From assembly GCA_019155185.1 (NCBI GenBank), contig CM032814.1:13856047-13920046 (forward strand): a stretch of DNA of 64,000 nucleotides, in the 5' to 3' direction. Positions 26,788 to 41,568 of this stretch are shown piece by piece (position 1 is the first letter of the stretch; each line of letters begins with the position of its first letter). The position numbers and the translations under genes are program-made. The notes under the pieces are model-generated. The model saw only the letters and a list, made by a program, of their open reading frames with translations, was not told the origin of the DNA and made no database searches. The stretch is from Beaufortia kweichowensis (taxonomy: Eukaryota; Chordata; Actinopteri; Cypriniformes; Gastromyzontidae).

Positions 26788-26910
26788 TCTTTTGAGCTCC
26801 TTCAGCGTGACCACAGGTTTCCCCTTCAGCCGGCGGGCCGTCCCAGTCCTCAAGCAGGTGCAGTAATCTTCCATCACGGTGATCTCCTGATTTTGCCCGG
26901 CACTGCACAT
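26788..26910 (-). pseudogene. dpyd: dpyd exon 20 with about 57 nt deleted
   Basis: After an acceptor (catgcag) the frame reads MCSAGQNQEITVMEDYCT, matching human VCSAIQNQDFTVIEDYCT. The block GLKALLYLKSIEE is then missing. LEDWDG continues in another frame, followed by KGKPVVTLKELK back in the first frame, and a gtgaga donor. The exon is 123 nt against a recalled 180. Two shifts cancel, so the total loss (57 nt) is a multiple of three, but the stretch between them is scrambled. It belongs to the end of the FMN barrel and the linker to the C-terminal Fe-S domain. Confidence 0.85.
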
Positions 26911-27419
26911 CTGCATGACAGAACAGAATATTTAGTTTAATTTATTGAATTTGCATCATCAATTAATTAAAGTCCATAGCTTGTGATTTGCATTGTAGCG
27001 TACAGGCCGCACACGTTTGTGCTCATATGGACAAAGCAAGATGCTGCTATGGGGTTTTCTAGGGTGTTCTGGGTGAATGCAATAGCTTTGATATAAAATA
27101 TAATTATATATAAAAATAATAATAATCATAATAAGTTAGTTAATTTTTTTCCAAATAAAATATGAAAAAATAACATTTAATACGCATAAATAAACATGTT
27201 TTAAATAAACATTTAAAATATAAAAATAACATTTAAAGATTGTTGAGATAAATAAAATAAAAGTCAAAATATTATATCTGTCTATTGTCACTCAAGCACA
27301 GTTATTGTGTTTTAAGGATGACAGGATGACTAAGAATAATACTACAAGCAGCAAATGTAAACAAACCCAAACTCAAGTTTAAAACGGCGATGAAAGCCAT
27401 TGGATTGAGCCATTGTACA

Positions 27420-27490
27420 TTACATTTACATTTTAGGCATTTAGCTGACGCTTTTATCCAAAGTTTAATTTTACAAATATTAGGAGACAA
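27420..27490 (-). repeat. L2/V-SINE-type 3' tail
   Basis: Minus-strand copy with the TTTGTAAG region disturbed by a small TA-rich change. Confidence 0.8.
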
Positions 27491-28771
27491 TAGGAGGCAT
27501 TGTGCCATAGTTGAACCTACAACCCATGCAAATAAACATCCAGTGATAAAAACACTTGGCATTCTTCAAAAGCGCTACGAAAGAAAACCGTCTGCACGCT
27601 GAATCGAATTGACCTTAAGAGAAATCTAATTCATTCTCTCATTAGTGGCATAGCACAGGCGAGGCTGATAAAGCAGAGCTTACGCTCGCTCTTTAACCGC
27701 ACGTCAGCGCGTCACAGCCGCAGCATCGACTCCGTTACACTTCTGCGGCTCAGACTCTGATCTGCATGGAGCGCTTGAAGCTCCAGCTTTGTCTACGGCA
27801 CTTCAGATGGCAGTCGCACCGCGTCTTAAGGAAGCAGATAAGACACGCTTATCTCCTGATGCTATCGCTGATCTGACACCGCCTTTTTTCACAGGATTAG
27901 CATTCAGTCGCACTGCAAACGATCACAGCTGGTTTCTGACACGCTGGATCTCAGATATCTACTCTCTCCAGGTCGCTATCTGATGTCTCTCTCCTTGCAG
28001 TCACAACAAAGAATATCTCAAGGGGTTGAAGCATCATTGGTTGTGCTGCGTCATTTGTATATTTAAAAATTAAATCCCACATGGCGAACCACACGCTGAG
28101 AAAATGGAGGCAATTTACTCTGGCTAGCTCATTTCTTGGAGATATGTTTTCATTAGGATTCTCATTTGCATAAAACTTGTTACTCGTCTCGGTTCTGCCG
28201 CGGTCTACACATCGCTATCAACAAACAAACAAACAATGGTTCCTTTGTGGAACGAGTCTAATTCAGTCCAATGACATTTCACCTCGATTTAACATCAACA
28301 AATACGTCGTGCCTGCTGACGCTCGACGTGTAGTTTAACAATTGAAGTGCAATTATTGCAGTTAACAGAGCAGATGGGCGTCAATATGACATAAGATTTT
28401 TCACACACATGTATAGATCAAGGTTATAAAAGAGCAAAGACGGGTGCCTGTTGTTCAACAACTATGAATTTATATGACACACGATCATCTGTAAAGAAAA
28501 ATGTGAGCTTTAAGCGAACAAATCATTCATGATGACAGAAAGGAATAAACACTGTGATACACACATCTGACAGGGCTGATTTGTAAGTCGGTAACCATTA
28601 TTGCTTTTCATTTGATGTAGAGCATCAAAGATTTCCCGACCAGGAGTATTTAGTGCTAATGTGCCCAAGAAGTGAGAATTTATAAGTAGTTTCTATGCAT
28701 TTCAGACCACAGAGCCTTTTTATCTGCGGTGCATTGATTTCAACTGCTTCTGAGATCTCTGACACTTTCTG

Positions 28772-28904
<133 letters not shown>

Positions 28905-30135
28905 TTTATTTCTTGCAATAAAACTCTGGCATTTAGCTGTGCACCATCTCCCCCAAAGAGATTCGGTTTGGCATCCAAATGTTACAATGACTATGTATGA
29001 AGCTCTCGTCCTTTTTGATTCGCTCAGATTGACCAATGTGCAGGGAAAATACGAGCAACTGATATTTTGTCTAGTGCTTCAGGTAAAATAAGCATCTTTA
29101 TGGAAGTCACTGGAAGTAAAAACGTTTCACAAACCAATGAATAAAGTCAATGCAGTCTAGTTCTGAGTGTATTAGATGAAAAGGTTGGATGTAATGTAGT
29201 GATTTGTGTTATGCATGGCCTTCACGAGGGCTGCCAACCAGGATGAGAGGGACCAGTAAGATCCTCGATGTTATATTCCATTTACTGGGAATCTAGGATG
29301 GGTTCTGTGGGAAAAAACAAAAACAAACTAATAGGTAGATTTTTCACACTTCTCAATGTTTTACTTTATTTAATAAAAAGGTTTGTGCCTAAAACATTTT
29401 ATTAACCATGACAGAGATTTTTACATATTTAGGTAACTATATTTTTCATGTAAGGTGCGGTTTCTAGTATTTTTTTTAAAACATTGACCTAACCTATCAC
29501 TAACCAAAAATGCAATGTGAGATTTTGTGCCTGCTGGGTTACACCGCTCATAAAAAGCTCACTTTGTGTTGCTGGTGAATGTTTTGTTTTTCACCCTCTC
29601 AACGGAAACATTTAGCAGTTTGAAACGAAATTACAAATTCCTGATGTTTTTCGGGCCACAAGTCATTTTTACTACCTGATGACGGTCTCTTTATTGCGGC
29701 TCGCAACTGTTTACATGCTTCGGGAAGGACCCAAATTACAGAGTGGATCATTAAGATTGAACCAGCTCTGCCATTAGTGAAATATTGCTCCATTGCCCCC
29801 AAAGACCTCCCAATGAAAACACTGCCCTGATCTTCTACAGCTGCCTCTAAATGCAGCTATTTTACGTCTCATTATGACAGGCGCAAATCTATCATAACAG
29901 CATCTGTTTTACAACAACGCTGAGCGTAACCGTTTGACATCATTGCTCGGAGTAAATGAAAGTCATTTGACTGCTTTTTTCTGTTGTGTGCTACTAAACA
30001 GTGACAGGCATTACACGCAGGTGACTTACTTATACACTAAAACACAGCAGTCAATACACACCCTGAGGAACACGATCACAAAGACATGGGTTTGGTAATG
30101 AATCAACTAAACACTATTGATCTAACTGCAGCACA

Positions 30136-30320
30136 TTAAAGGAATACTTCAACCAAAATTGAAATTTCTCTCATAATTTCCTCACCCGCAGATCATCCCA
30201 GCTGTGTGTGACTTTCTTTCTTCTGTTCAACACACACAATTTTATCTTCTTAAGAAACAATGAGCTTATGAGGTTAAATTATGACAGAATTTTCATATTT
30301 GGCAGAACCATTCCTTTAAA
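30136..30320. mobile_element. foldback element, diverged
   Basis: Ends TTAAAGGAATACTTCAACC and CAGAACCATTCCTTTAA mirror each other; the interior keeps TGTGTGACTTTCTTTCTTCTG. Confidence 0.75.
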
Positions 30321-30514
30321 GCACATGGTTTTGCTGAACCTGGGGGAACGTTAATCCATGTTGCTTATTCGTGCTTTTGTTTAGTCAAATGAAGCTACAG
30401 TATAAATATAGTATAGTGTTTAAAGTGAATATACAAACACCTGACAACTGAATTTAATCTGATTCTTTTTGCATGATTTGGATAAAATGATTCATAACAC
30501 ATTTGTATATTGTT

Positions 30515-30680
30515 TGATGGTTGGGTCAAAAAGAGAAAAATCCAATCGTTGCTATAAAATGATCATATTTGACCCAACCACCAGCATTTTGGGCTAAAAC
30601 AACCCAGCATAGGTTAATTTATTACACAATGGTTGGGTTTGTATTTTTTTTGTACTGGGTTTGTACCCAACATTGTAAAG
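30515..30680. mobile_element. TTGGGTT-type element
   Basis: Shares AACAACCCAGCATAGGTTAA and GGTTGGGTTTGT with the copies near 57.4 kb. Confidence 0.72.
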
Positions 30681-30857
30681 GTGAAGTGTGCAGTTTTATA
30701 AATGCTAAAACACTCTCTTCTATCCTAGACATTATTTTTGTGAAATGCCAATTCCATTATGTGATAATAGCAAAGAAATTACACATCTTTTCTTCACCTT
30801 TAAATGTTTACAGTACACAATGGCAAACATAATCTATGCCACCTTATTAAAACAAAG

Positions 30858-31095
30858 TTAACCTGTTAACTGTCACTGAGGAAAAAATATTATTTGACTA
30901 TTCACTTTATTATTTCATAATTCTAATCTAAATCAATTATCATATAAATCGAATGAACTATATATTAATGGAAAGGTCTAAGATTCAAGAATAAATATTG
31001 ACAAATGTTCATATCAATAAACAATAATAATATTTAAAAAATACCTTAAATAAAAACAATAAAAAAAACTTTTATCTTATATCTTATAACTTATA
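30858..31095 (+). repeat. unnamed interspersed repeat, copy 3
   Basis: AACCTGTTAACTGTCAC, about 80 bp absent from copy 2, then GAACTATATATTAATGG, AAAGGTCTAAGATTCAAG and CAATAAACAATAA. Confidence 0.75.
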
Positions 31096-33081
31096 TCAAA
31101 TTTTTTCCAAAAATTGTAGTTAGGATAGTGTATTTTTATTTGTGCAGTAACAGCTATATCAGGTTAAAGTACGAGAAACGTTTTGAAAAATACCGAATAA
31201 AATCGATGAATGGCGAAACAGACAGCAGGAATGAACTGATTCACTAACATTTTTATCACTGCTGATTTAAACTCTTTATAAGTGTCACAGATATCGCTGT
31301 TATAACAAACACGAGTCTGAAGTCTGAGTTATGATTTTAATAACAGATCTGCTGTTCTCCATGAAACTGTGCATCATCTGAAGCTGTTTTTAGTGCACAC
31401 AGACTTCCAGAGAAATTTCCTGCTGAAAGAGCGCAGGTATCACTAAAGTCTTTACAGTTCTGTTATTCTGCTGGTTAATGAGATAAAGCAGGCTCTGGTA
31501 TAGACCCATCCTACATCCCGTCCTCAATAACCAAAGAAAGTCAAAGCGCCACAAGTTCAACACTATTCGATCCAGAGAGAAATCAATACAGGATATGAAT
31601 GGACTTCATTATATTATTTGTTCTTGGGAGAATACTTCTGATGTGGCACAGAATCGATGTGTCTGCTTAGAAACAATAGCACGAGTGCCTACGGCGTTTC
31701 TTGTTTACCTTGAGATGTTTCATGTGTGTTGAAAAGCCTGATTCTCCCATTCACTGCTTCTATGTTCCTTCGGTTTCAACTACAAGATGCCTTGATTGCA
31801 ACCGTTCGCATTCTTTCAACCACACCGTTTCTTATCCAAAGATGGTTCGTTTCGCCATTGACCCAAACCTGACCTGAATTCAACAAACGTGTGGGGAAAA
31901 ACCGAGACGGGGCTGGATCTGCAAGTTTATCCTTACAGATAAAACATTGCAAAGGGAGGAAACTGCAATCAAAATCAGTGTTTGGGTTTTTGCATGTGGT
32001 TATTTTCCGATCTCTCAGCAGTCAAACTCTTTGATGCGTTTGAAAGAACTCGTACCACAGCGTGTGTTCTCGACACACTCGTATTCCTGATCCAAACCCC
32101 AGAATTCACAGCGTTAATCCTTCACTAAACCCAAAAAATATGAACAATATATTTCCTTTTATCACTTCAGCACAAATAATGATTACATTGTGTAAGATGA
32201 AATACAAATTACGGCTTTTAAAAGCAGCGAATCTGTAATTGAAAGCGTTATGATTCTATCAAGAGCCCGACTTATTCTGTAATTAAATTTTCATATTAAC
32301 TCAAAGGACAAATCTCTGAATGCGAAAAGCTCTTCAGATCCCGAGTGTTTTCACTGAACAGGTAGGAGAGGAAAAAGCATTACTGAAACATTAAATCAAC
32401 CTTTAAAAATAGTAAATGCATTTATTCAAAGATTCAATTTGCATACAGATTCTCTAAATGATTACTCCCCAGACACAAGCAAACCACAATGTGCAGAGTT
32501 TAGAAACACTTTTTCAATCTGCAATCTAAATATTATGCTTAACTATACTGTATCTCATTTATGACAAAGTTTTCTAATTAAAACTTTGTGTACAGCTGTG
32601 GCAAACGCAGAGCTGACAATACCAATTAAAAGTAATTGTGTATCGAGCGTAAAAAAATACACATCCAAACAAATTGTGTCACAAAACTATAGGTGTAGTT
32701 TGACTTGTCAGGTCACAAAAGTCGTTTGTCCATGAAATACCTGTAACACAGCGGCCCTCGCGTGTAAGAACAACAGTCCAGACTCAACATTATTGGGAAG
32801 AGACAGAATAGATAAAAAAAAAAAAAAGATTTACAAAATAAGCACCAATTTCTGAACACATCAAACATGTTACTGCAAACGCTCCAAGACCTGCAGATCT
32901 GAATAATAATCTTCACCATGAAGTTCTCTGAAGAGCTCAGCGCCTCCTTACGTTACATCCTTTATTTATTTACCTGTGCCGCAATGTCTGGAATAAAATT
33001 AAAACCTCTGACGTGATCTGCTCTCTCTCTGTCTCTCTCTCTATCACATTAGATTTCTCATTTCACTGGCTCTCCTCTTGA

Positions 33082-33224
<143 letters not shown>

Positions 33225-33922
33225 AATGACCCTTATTAATGATACGGCTGTAAAAGAAGACCAGATGTCTGTCGTTTTTAAAGAATCATGGGTGGAAATG
33301 GCTTGCACTGTAAATGAGAAAGAGAGGCAAATACACACATGAAAACACAGTGGTTATTCTTTTAAAATAAAAAGATTTCTTTCCTTTAACTAAAATATAT
33401 TTTTGTCTAATATAAAAAGTGTCTTAACAGTGAGTGAAACAGTGAGATCTCTCTAGTATACCCATTGCTTCCTTTTAAGAGCTTATTGTAAGAGCTTTAA
33501 CTTTTGGTGATGAAAAAATGACCTCATTCATCTCTGTTTTTATTTCTCCTTGATTTAAGGAAAACTACATTTAAGGAATTTAAGGAGATATATCGTAGAA
33601 AAAAGGACTGTGTGCATATCCCATATTACATGAGATTTAAAGCCATGACCTCAGCACTGAGCTACAGGAACATCCTAAAGAGACAACAACCAGTCCATCC
33701 ACACAGATTCTATCTCCTCAGACTCCATCTTCTCCAACAAAAAAAGCCATATAATCTACTGATATGAATTTCAGTCAACTTTCAGGACACTTTTGCAGGT
33801 CTGCCAGCTGACACTCAAATTTAATCCTGTGGATTTCAAATGAAGAAAGAAGCATATTCTGTGGGAATGGAGGAAGCATTTCTCTGGAGAAGATACTGAC
33901 ACCTTTAATTGCATTAGAAATG

Positions 33923-34167
<245 letters not shown>

Positions 34168-35309
34168 ATAGTATGATGGCATGTTATGTTACGAGTGAAA
34201 ACATGGCTCTGTAAAGTCTCTTCTACAGCCAGTGAAAACTGAATTTTTTTAAGACATACTGTAAATACAATTACATGCACTTCACAGAACATACCACATA
34301 CCATGTGTCAACAACATACCACCACACACAATTATCAAACAAGATGCTGTAACATTGTCCAGCGTGCCGTCATGGTTAGTTTTGCAGAAGGGTCACGAGA
34401 GAGACTGTGCTTTCAGGATGGAGCTCAGAATAAAGCAACAGAAAGCTTCTCATCTCTTTAATGCCCTGCTCCTCGGCCTGGTCAGTGAGGGTAAGGTGAT
34501 TACTAAACCCCTGCACGTCACACCTGCTATTCCCATGAATAATTCCGAGCACAGACGGATATACGAAGGAATCGGGCAGGACATTGAAGCCTGGAATTCG
34601 GCATCATCAAACAAGCAGAAACGCATAACGAAAAGAAGAAATTCCCGTTCAAGGAGAGGCAATTAGAGAAATACACACAGACCTGACCTATAGTATGATA
34701 ATGAACATCCTGTCCAACACCCTCACGAGAACACACACGCACACAACACACGCAACGGTAATTGACGCTGTTGGTTTATATCAAAAGAACACAAGTTATT
34801 GACACAGAAGTGCTGTGAATCTGCACAGAAACATGGAATCAGATGTCGAGCAGAATGAGAAAAAGCATGAGCTCCTGGACGAGAAGTCAAACACGTGCAC
34901 TCATCATTACCATACTGTGTTAATGACTGATACTGTACGTAATGCTTGCAGTGAAAAGCATGATTCTGCTTCCTTACTTCTCTTCTCAAAAACAATCTTT
35001 CTCAGTGATTCCTTTTATAAGGCCAGCGTCACCATTACTACGATTTAAACAAACACACAACAATTAAACGTTGATGCATGTAATCCAGTCCACACTGGTT
35101 GTGAAATCAGATTTGTGATTGGTGGTTCTGTTTGGACATGGAACAACAACATGGCAACACACAAAAACGATCAGAACTGCATAGCAACACACTAGCAACC
35201 ATCTACATTACCCTTCATATCTACTGGATGTCATGGTGAACAACAGGCAAGCACATTTCACATCTCTTAGAAAATCTGGTTTATTTATTTTGAACCTTCT
35301 TTCATATTT

Positions 35310-35450
35310 AATTTACATTTAGGCATTTAGCTGACGCTTTTATCCAAAGAGACTTACAAATATTAGGAGACAATGAAGCGACACATCAAACGTGGCAACA
35401 ATAGTACTAAGAAGTGCTTTACTAAGTTTACAATGTTTTACAGCCGTTAC
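35310..35450 (-). repeat. SINE copy with L2-type tail
   Basis: The tail (35,310-35,374) is preceded in its own orientation by about 75 bp that resemble the same part of the copy at 50,355-50,490, including GAAGCGA..CATCA and GTAACAATA/GCAACAATA-type blocks. These two are longer copies of one SINE. Confidence 0.75.
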
Positions 35451-37716
35451 TATGATACTATACATAGTATTACTATGATAACACCACAATCAAAGTTGGC
35501 ATGAAACAAAGTTTTCTTACCTATTATATCTGAATGAAAAGACTTCTGCAATTAGCAAAAATGTAGAGCGAGACACGGTTTACTTCTTTGCTGTATGGAA
35601 TCTTAAAAACATTATGACATGATGAATGATTTATCAGTAACACTGAAATATTTTATTAAAAATAATCATTTTCAGTTTTGATTACCAATAGCATGATAAC
35701 ATTTTGTGTTTTAATGAGATTTAAATTGAAACTTTAATTTTAGACATGTATATCAAACTTGCCATTTGCTTGTTTGTAGTGACCACGCCCACTTCCTCTG
35801 AAGGGCCTATCAGCTGTCGTCTCTGACAGTCACATTAGTATAATAAGCATATAATCTCTATGAAGAACAGATTTCAGGTGACAATAGCGTCAGGAGACTG
35901 TGAATGCGTGTGGCCTCGTTTAAATGTGATGTAATAAAAGACTTAAGATAACTCTGACATTTGAGAAAATGTCATCAGTTCACCTTTTCTTCGTGATGAA
36001 ATGATGCCATTACTTTTGCACAATTATCCGATTAAACAAAGTAACACGGGAGAGTCTTTCGGAAACGGTGACGGTTGCAAAGTTTGTCTGCCTCAACCCT
36101 CCGACATGATGATCTGAAAACTGACACAAAACACATCCAAAGTCACGTTCCTCGAGAAAATGATCTCGATACAAGACACTAGTACTCACAACAGGTACAT
36201 TTCCAGATTCTAGTTTATTTACTAACAGGTGTGATTCTTGATTTCTGCTGTTTATAGAATCAGCTAAAATAATGTTTTGCACTATAACTGATGCACTAAA
36301 CCCTAATAAACCAACAGCAGCTTTACTTGCTTGTTTGCATTGTATTGCTGGCTTTCAGTAAACAATGGTGATTAGAGAAAGCGTCAAATGCCAAATTAGC
36401 ACTATTTTCAATTATGAGGTAATGTACAGTTACTTCTTCTCAAAAGCAGATATTTGTCATTATAAAAGCAGCTCACAATGTAAGCTATGGGGGTGGATAA
36501 TGTCCCATATTTAATGCATTATTACTTTTAGACGTTGAAAATTTCCACCTATTTAATACTAATCCAATTATCATGCAAATGAGGACAAATCATTCAATGA
36601 AATTATATATATACAGGTCCATAAACAAATGAACACACATCTGCTAAAATTGATTACTGCAGTGGTTAAAAACACATGTAACATACATATTGTATGACAC
36701 CTAATTGTGGCAAAACATATGCATTAGAGATAGATATGTAAAATACAAAAGTCTGAATTATCTTGAAATAGTCTTTTGCCTTTACATTGTCATCTCTGCA
36801 TGAAACATAATTGCACTTTATATCTTTGTGTGTTGCTGAAATCAAATTAGGTTGAAGTTTTCAACAAAATCAGACATTTCATCTTTATTATAAGCTTACA
36901 GTTTAGTGTTCTGACATGACTGTATCTCTATGAATCGTTCACTTTATATCCCTTTAAATAAAAGTAACCTGTTATCGCACATTATTGAGTCTTTATACTG
37001 ATTAAATAAATACAGACTCTGTTATTTTCATTCATTCATTCCTTGGCTGGTTGATGGACACGAGAGTGATTGACAATGTAATTCAGTGAGGATCTTACAG
37101 ATGTTCTTATCATTAGCAGTTAGCCTATGGTTACGTTCACGCTCCCGCCCCTAAGATTTAAGGGTCTGCCCTTTAGAGAATATTTAACATAAAATTGAAA
37201 TCTTGACAGCGGTGAGAAATCTGTGTATGAGCAAGGCAAATTTAATTAATCAGACCTACTGTACCGTGATCTGTCCGACACGGCAGACCGCAAATTAAAC
37301 AGCCGAGAGCTTCCTGCATCCTATACACAGCTCACATTTCATTGTTAATTTCATTCATTTTGGCTGACGATAATGTGTGTCAAACAAACTATTTTATGTT
37401 CAAGTTCAAGCTTTCAGCTAAAATAATATATAGGTGAATCTAGTTATATACAAAGAAACAGACAAGGCAAAACAAATCAACAAACAGTACATATTTCCCA
37501 CGAGCCCCTCACAAAGACGATGCATTTATGACCCGTGCATGAACCACAGACCCTTCTTTATTCATCCGTACCGAAACTCTCCAAGGGTTCTTTAGCTAGT
37601 AAACGAAAAACAAAGCGTGTACTCAAAGTGTGAACGTTTGCATTTGACGGTAATGTAGCAGAACGCAGTGCTGGAACTCTTACACCGTCATTACAGAAAG
37701 ATCACGTATCTGTTAC

Positions 37717-37858
37717 CTTCGAGCTCACAGAATGAGGCATCATGGGTACGCTGGAGCAGATGAGGTGAGACTGGAGCTCTGGGGGTTATAAACCGCTTCA
37801 CAGGTGTGATCTCTGAGGGATACCATCCGTGAAGTCCGAGGAGGAATGGGATGAAGGT
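37717..37858 (-). pseudogene. dpyd: probable dpyd exon 19, heavily eroded
   Basis: This segment has an acceptor (gagatttcag), a gtaaca donor and a length of 142 nt, against a recalled 143 for exon 19. It lies between exons 18 and 20. Nucleotide blocks resemble exon 19: ATCCCATTCCTCCTCGG near the start (RPIALR) and CTCCAG..CCCATG..GCCTC..TGTG at the end (LQFLH.GASVLQ). No single frame matches the protein over its length. The identification rests on boundaries, length and order more than on similarity. A weaker candidate near 29.2 kb is listed among the rejected items. Confidence 0.45.
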
Positions 37859-39825
37859 CTGAAATCTCATCGATAAATACAATTTTTAAAAAGAGGAGTT
37901 AAAGAGAAATAGAGACATAACAGGCACAGTGACGGCCTCTCCTGGGGACGAGTCTGCTTTTTCTTTCTCTCTCTCTCTCTCTGAAAACAGGCAGACAAAC
38001 AGCAGCATGCAGACCACATCCTGGAGCTCTTAAAGAAGCCCTGATGCCACTCCATGACATTGTGCTAATGCACTCACAGGACGGTCAATACTCACACAAA
38101 TACACACTCGACTCCCAGAGCACGTTTAATTGTCACACGCTACAAGCGACATCGAGACACAGTTGGAAAAAGATATATTAAAGGGAAAATTAAAAAGTTT
38201 TAGTTAGAATCTAAATGCTAGTTAGAAGTATGAAGGTCATATTTTGGTCTTGAACATGTAGCAGTATACTATAACCAAATGCAAAACTTTCTCTTTCATC
38301 AAGAGGATTTGAGTTAGAAAGCCTGAGAAAGGTGCTTCAGAATTTGGATGAAGCCCATATCAAATAACCGCAGAGAGAAGATCAATATAAAATCTGCTAA
38401 AATTGTTCATGACATCATTATATATATATATTTAGCTAAAGCTATTTTTCTGCTAAAGAATATATGATACATCAAAATGATAAATGGATGCCACTTGCGA
38501 TAACACAATATAATAACAATGTAGCATAAAGCTGTCTGAAACATTTATCATGAAGCAATGATGCCGATTTCACACAAATTCTATTATTTTCTATAAGATC
38601 AGTGTCTGCTAAATAACAAACAGCTTTTTATATTGAATTATGTTACATTTACCATGCTAACCACAACAACAACAACAACTTTTACTAAACGGTACAGTAT
38701 AGTGTGATACACTGTATGATACATTTATAATAATATACAATACTAGCACGTACTAAATTCTGTTCTAAATGTACTCCATATATTTAATACTTTTCTGTTG
38801 TTGTGACAATGCAACGATGTGACGGTATCCAAACATTAGTGTGTATGCTCTTTAGAAATGTAAACTCAATGTTAGCAGCATGAGAAACTACACTTACTTA
38901 AGAGCGTGTGGCTGCGTGTTCCTGTCTCATCCTCAGGACAATGTGTGTTTATAGAAATGGGTTAAATAACTACAATCAAAGAGAGATAACAGATGGCTAT
39001 TCAGTCCAGAAACAGCACGCAAACCATCTTTCCTCAGTCAGAGAAATCTGATCTGATCTCACGCTTTAAACTGCAGGTATGGACTAAATAACAACACATG
39101 CAAACCTGATTCACTTACAATAACATTCACACGAGGACAATGATGACATGACTGCATCATAACACTTGTGCAGAGAAAACTGGTCATTGTTTCATCATCT
39201 GGAAATGGAGCATTTTTTCAAGTGGAAATATTTTAAACTACTTCAGCTTGTTATTCATTTCCCTTAAGTCCACTTATAACATTATGCAGCCTTCAAATGC
39301 ATTTCGAAATATCGTAATTACAAGTTACGTGCACATGAATGACCAAGAAAAGCTGTATTTATTGATGACAAATGAAGAATGTAGAGGAGGAGATCTGTAA
39401 TATATTGTGGTGCCTGGCCATTTAAACCATATTCATATACAATAAAACCTTGAATTTAACATGATACATAATATATACGTCTATATATAAATGGCCCACA
39501 TTATGACTGGCTAACCTTAGTGTACCATTAGAGTTCAAGCAGTTCATAGTTCATCAGGTCAAGTAGCAGAATACTTGTTTAAACCCTGCAGTCATATCCT
39601 CATTCTCATATCAATACTGAGCTTCTTTTCAATGAGCAATCTGGTCAGAGCGGGGAGGAACGCATACATTATGCAAACGTTAGCTTACGCCGCCATAGTA
39701 CATCAACCTCATTTATTTCAAAAGGGCAAGAAAAATTCTGTGCTCCATGATAAGCCCCTTTAAAATGAAGCACTGCGGCTGAAACCCCGCTGACACACAG
39801 TACATCACAGGTATATTTGTTTCTA

Positions 39826-39955
39826 GTCTGTTGGCAGCGTCAGCTCGCAGGCCTGCAGGCAGAACACGGTGATGGATGTTAGGGGGGCGGAGTCAGGGAG
39901 ACCCTCGCAGGTCGGAGGCCGCCTCCGCTCCTGGGGGATGTCACAGTGGCACAGC
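39826..39955 (-). other. unassigned exon-like open frame
   Basis: After a pyrimidine-rich acceptor-like stretch (ctttttcacatttaag), a GC-rich frame of 42 codons runs to a TAG: LCHCDIPQERRRPPTCEG, then LPDSAPLTSITVF, then CLQACELTLPTD. Its base composition differs sharply from the AT-rich surroundings, and the frame is Cys-rich. I do not recognise the protein, and it is not a DPYD exon. It could be the last exon of a nested gene, a conserved noncoding element, or chance. Confidence 0.22.
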
Positions 39956-40088
39956 TTAAATGTGAAAAAGATGACATTGAGTAGTTTTGCTTACATACTG
40001 TAAAATACTGCTGCAATAGCTTCTCGATTAATTTTTAATGCTGCACCCTGTCTTGCACTGTTCGGTTCCCAACCGCTGTACCTTTCCC

Positions 40089-40210
<122 letters not shown>

Positions 40211-41283
40211 CTCGCCCAGTCTGTCCAGACAAACACGCACACACATACATTGAAAGAGAGGCTCATAAATGCTATTAACTATGCAAGAGTATAGCAATAG
40301 CACAGTGATACAGTATTGAAACCCAGAGAACAACTGCATCCACATGAATTATTGAGCACACACGCTGGCTGAAGAACATCCCTGTAGAACGTGTGAGAAA
40401 CAGGAAGTGAGCCTTGTTACAACACCAAACATCAGGCCATGGTGACATTTATAACAATCAATCACAGTTATCAGTATCAGTACCATCAAATACAAAACTG
40501 AAGACATAAACAAACAAATAACAACTACAGTTGTGTGTGCGGCTGTCGGTGTGTTGTTATGCGCTTGCCAAAGTGTTCTTAGAGGTTTAAGTGCATTGTT
40601 ACGCTATGCTAGTGTGGTTGCAAGTGCATTGCTAGATGGTTGCTAAAGTGTTCTGGGTGGTTGCTCACCAGTAGAAAAGCAGGAGAAAATTGTAAGTGTC
40701 TAAAAATCTGTGTTATATGCCCAAGTTTAATATTTGTCCCAATCCCTAACTGTACTGTAAGTACAGTATAGTCAATACTAATAGTGATACTAGCCTTAGC
40801 AGACATCAACAATCATCTGATCTCCCAGAATCCTTCACATATCAGTGTGAAATCCATCAGTCTGGTGGAAAAAGAAAATGTTATTCTTTTGAAGATACAT
40901 CTGTCTAATGTCTTCATAAAAAGCCACACAGAGGCAGACAACGTCAATATCCCCTGGCAACCAGAGGACTCATCACCAAGGATGAAAATCTGCTCTCCTG
41001 AAGCCCTCAAACGACAAAATATTCACACCGTCATTCTTGAGATGATGGCGAGGTTGTCTGGAAACTCAAGAACTACAATGTGTAAGAAATTAGACATGTT
41101 GGACCTGACGCTCTTTCCCATAATCACCACGACTGAAAGAAAACAGTTCCTTACTAAATCAATAATGTTCAAATATAATAACTAAATACTAATCTGTACA
41201 CTTAAATGACAAACAGTGTTAGTGATGGGAAAGAACTGTACAACACACTATTGAGTATGTAGTAAAACATAATGGCATTTTTA

Positions 41284-41568
41284 AAACACTTTACAATAAA
41301 TGTAACATTAGTTAATGCGTTAGCTGAAATAAACTAACAATGAGCAGATATTTTTTTACATCATTAATTTAACAGTTGTTAATGTTGGATAATACAAACA
41401 TGTATGTTACTTCCTTTTACAAATAGAAGATTTAAAAAATTTATACATTTTAAAATGAACATGAACTTAGATTAATAAATATAAATATCCAAGTATTCTT
41501 CACTGTAAATAATGTAAAGTAATGAAGTTACCTAATGTTTAAAAATGAAACCTTATTGTAAAGTGTTA
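41284..41568. mobile_element. inverted-repeat element with AACACTTTACAATAA ends
   Basis: The left end AACACTTTACAATAA and right end TTATTGTAAAGTGTT are exact reverse complements. The 285-bp interior is AT-rich and non-coding, with several TTAGTTAATG-type blocks. It is probably a MITE. Confidence 0.85.

Noticed and set aside
29210..29300. Candidate dpyd exon 19 (minus) with blocks like ATCG.AGG, TTAC.TGG and CTCATCCTGG
   Set aside because: No proper donor or exon length; the segment at 37,717-37,858 fits boundaries and length better.
37691..37882. A 63-codon minus-strand frame as a novel nested gene
   Set aside because: Its boundaries and 142-nt length fit dpyd exon 19, which explains it without a new gene.
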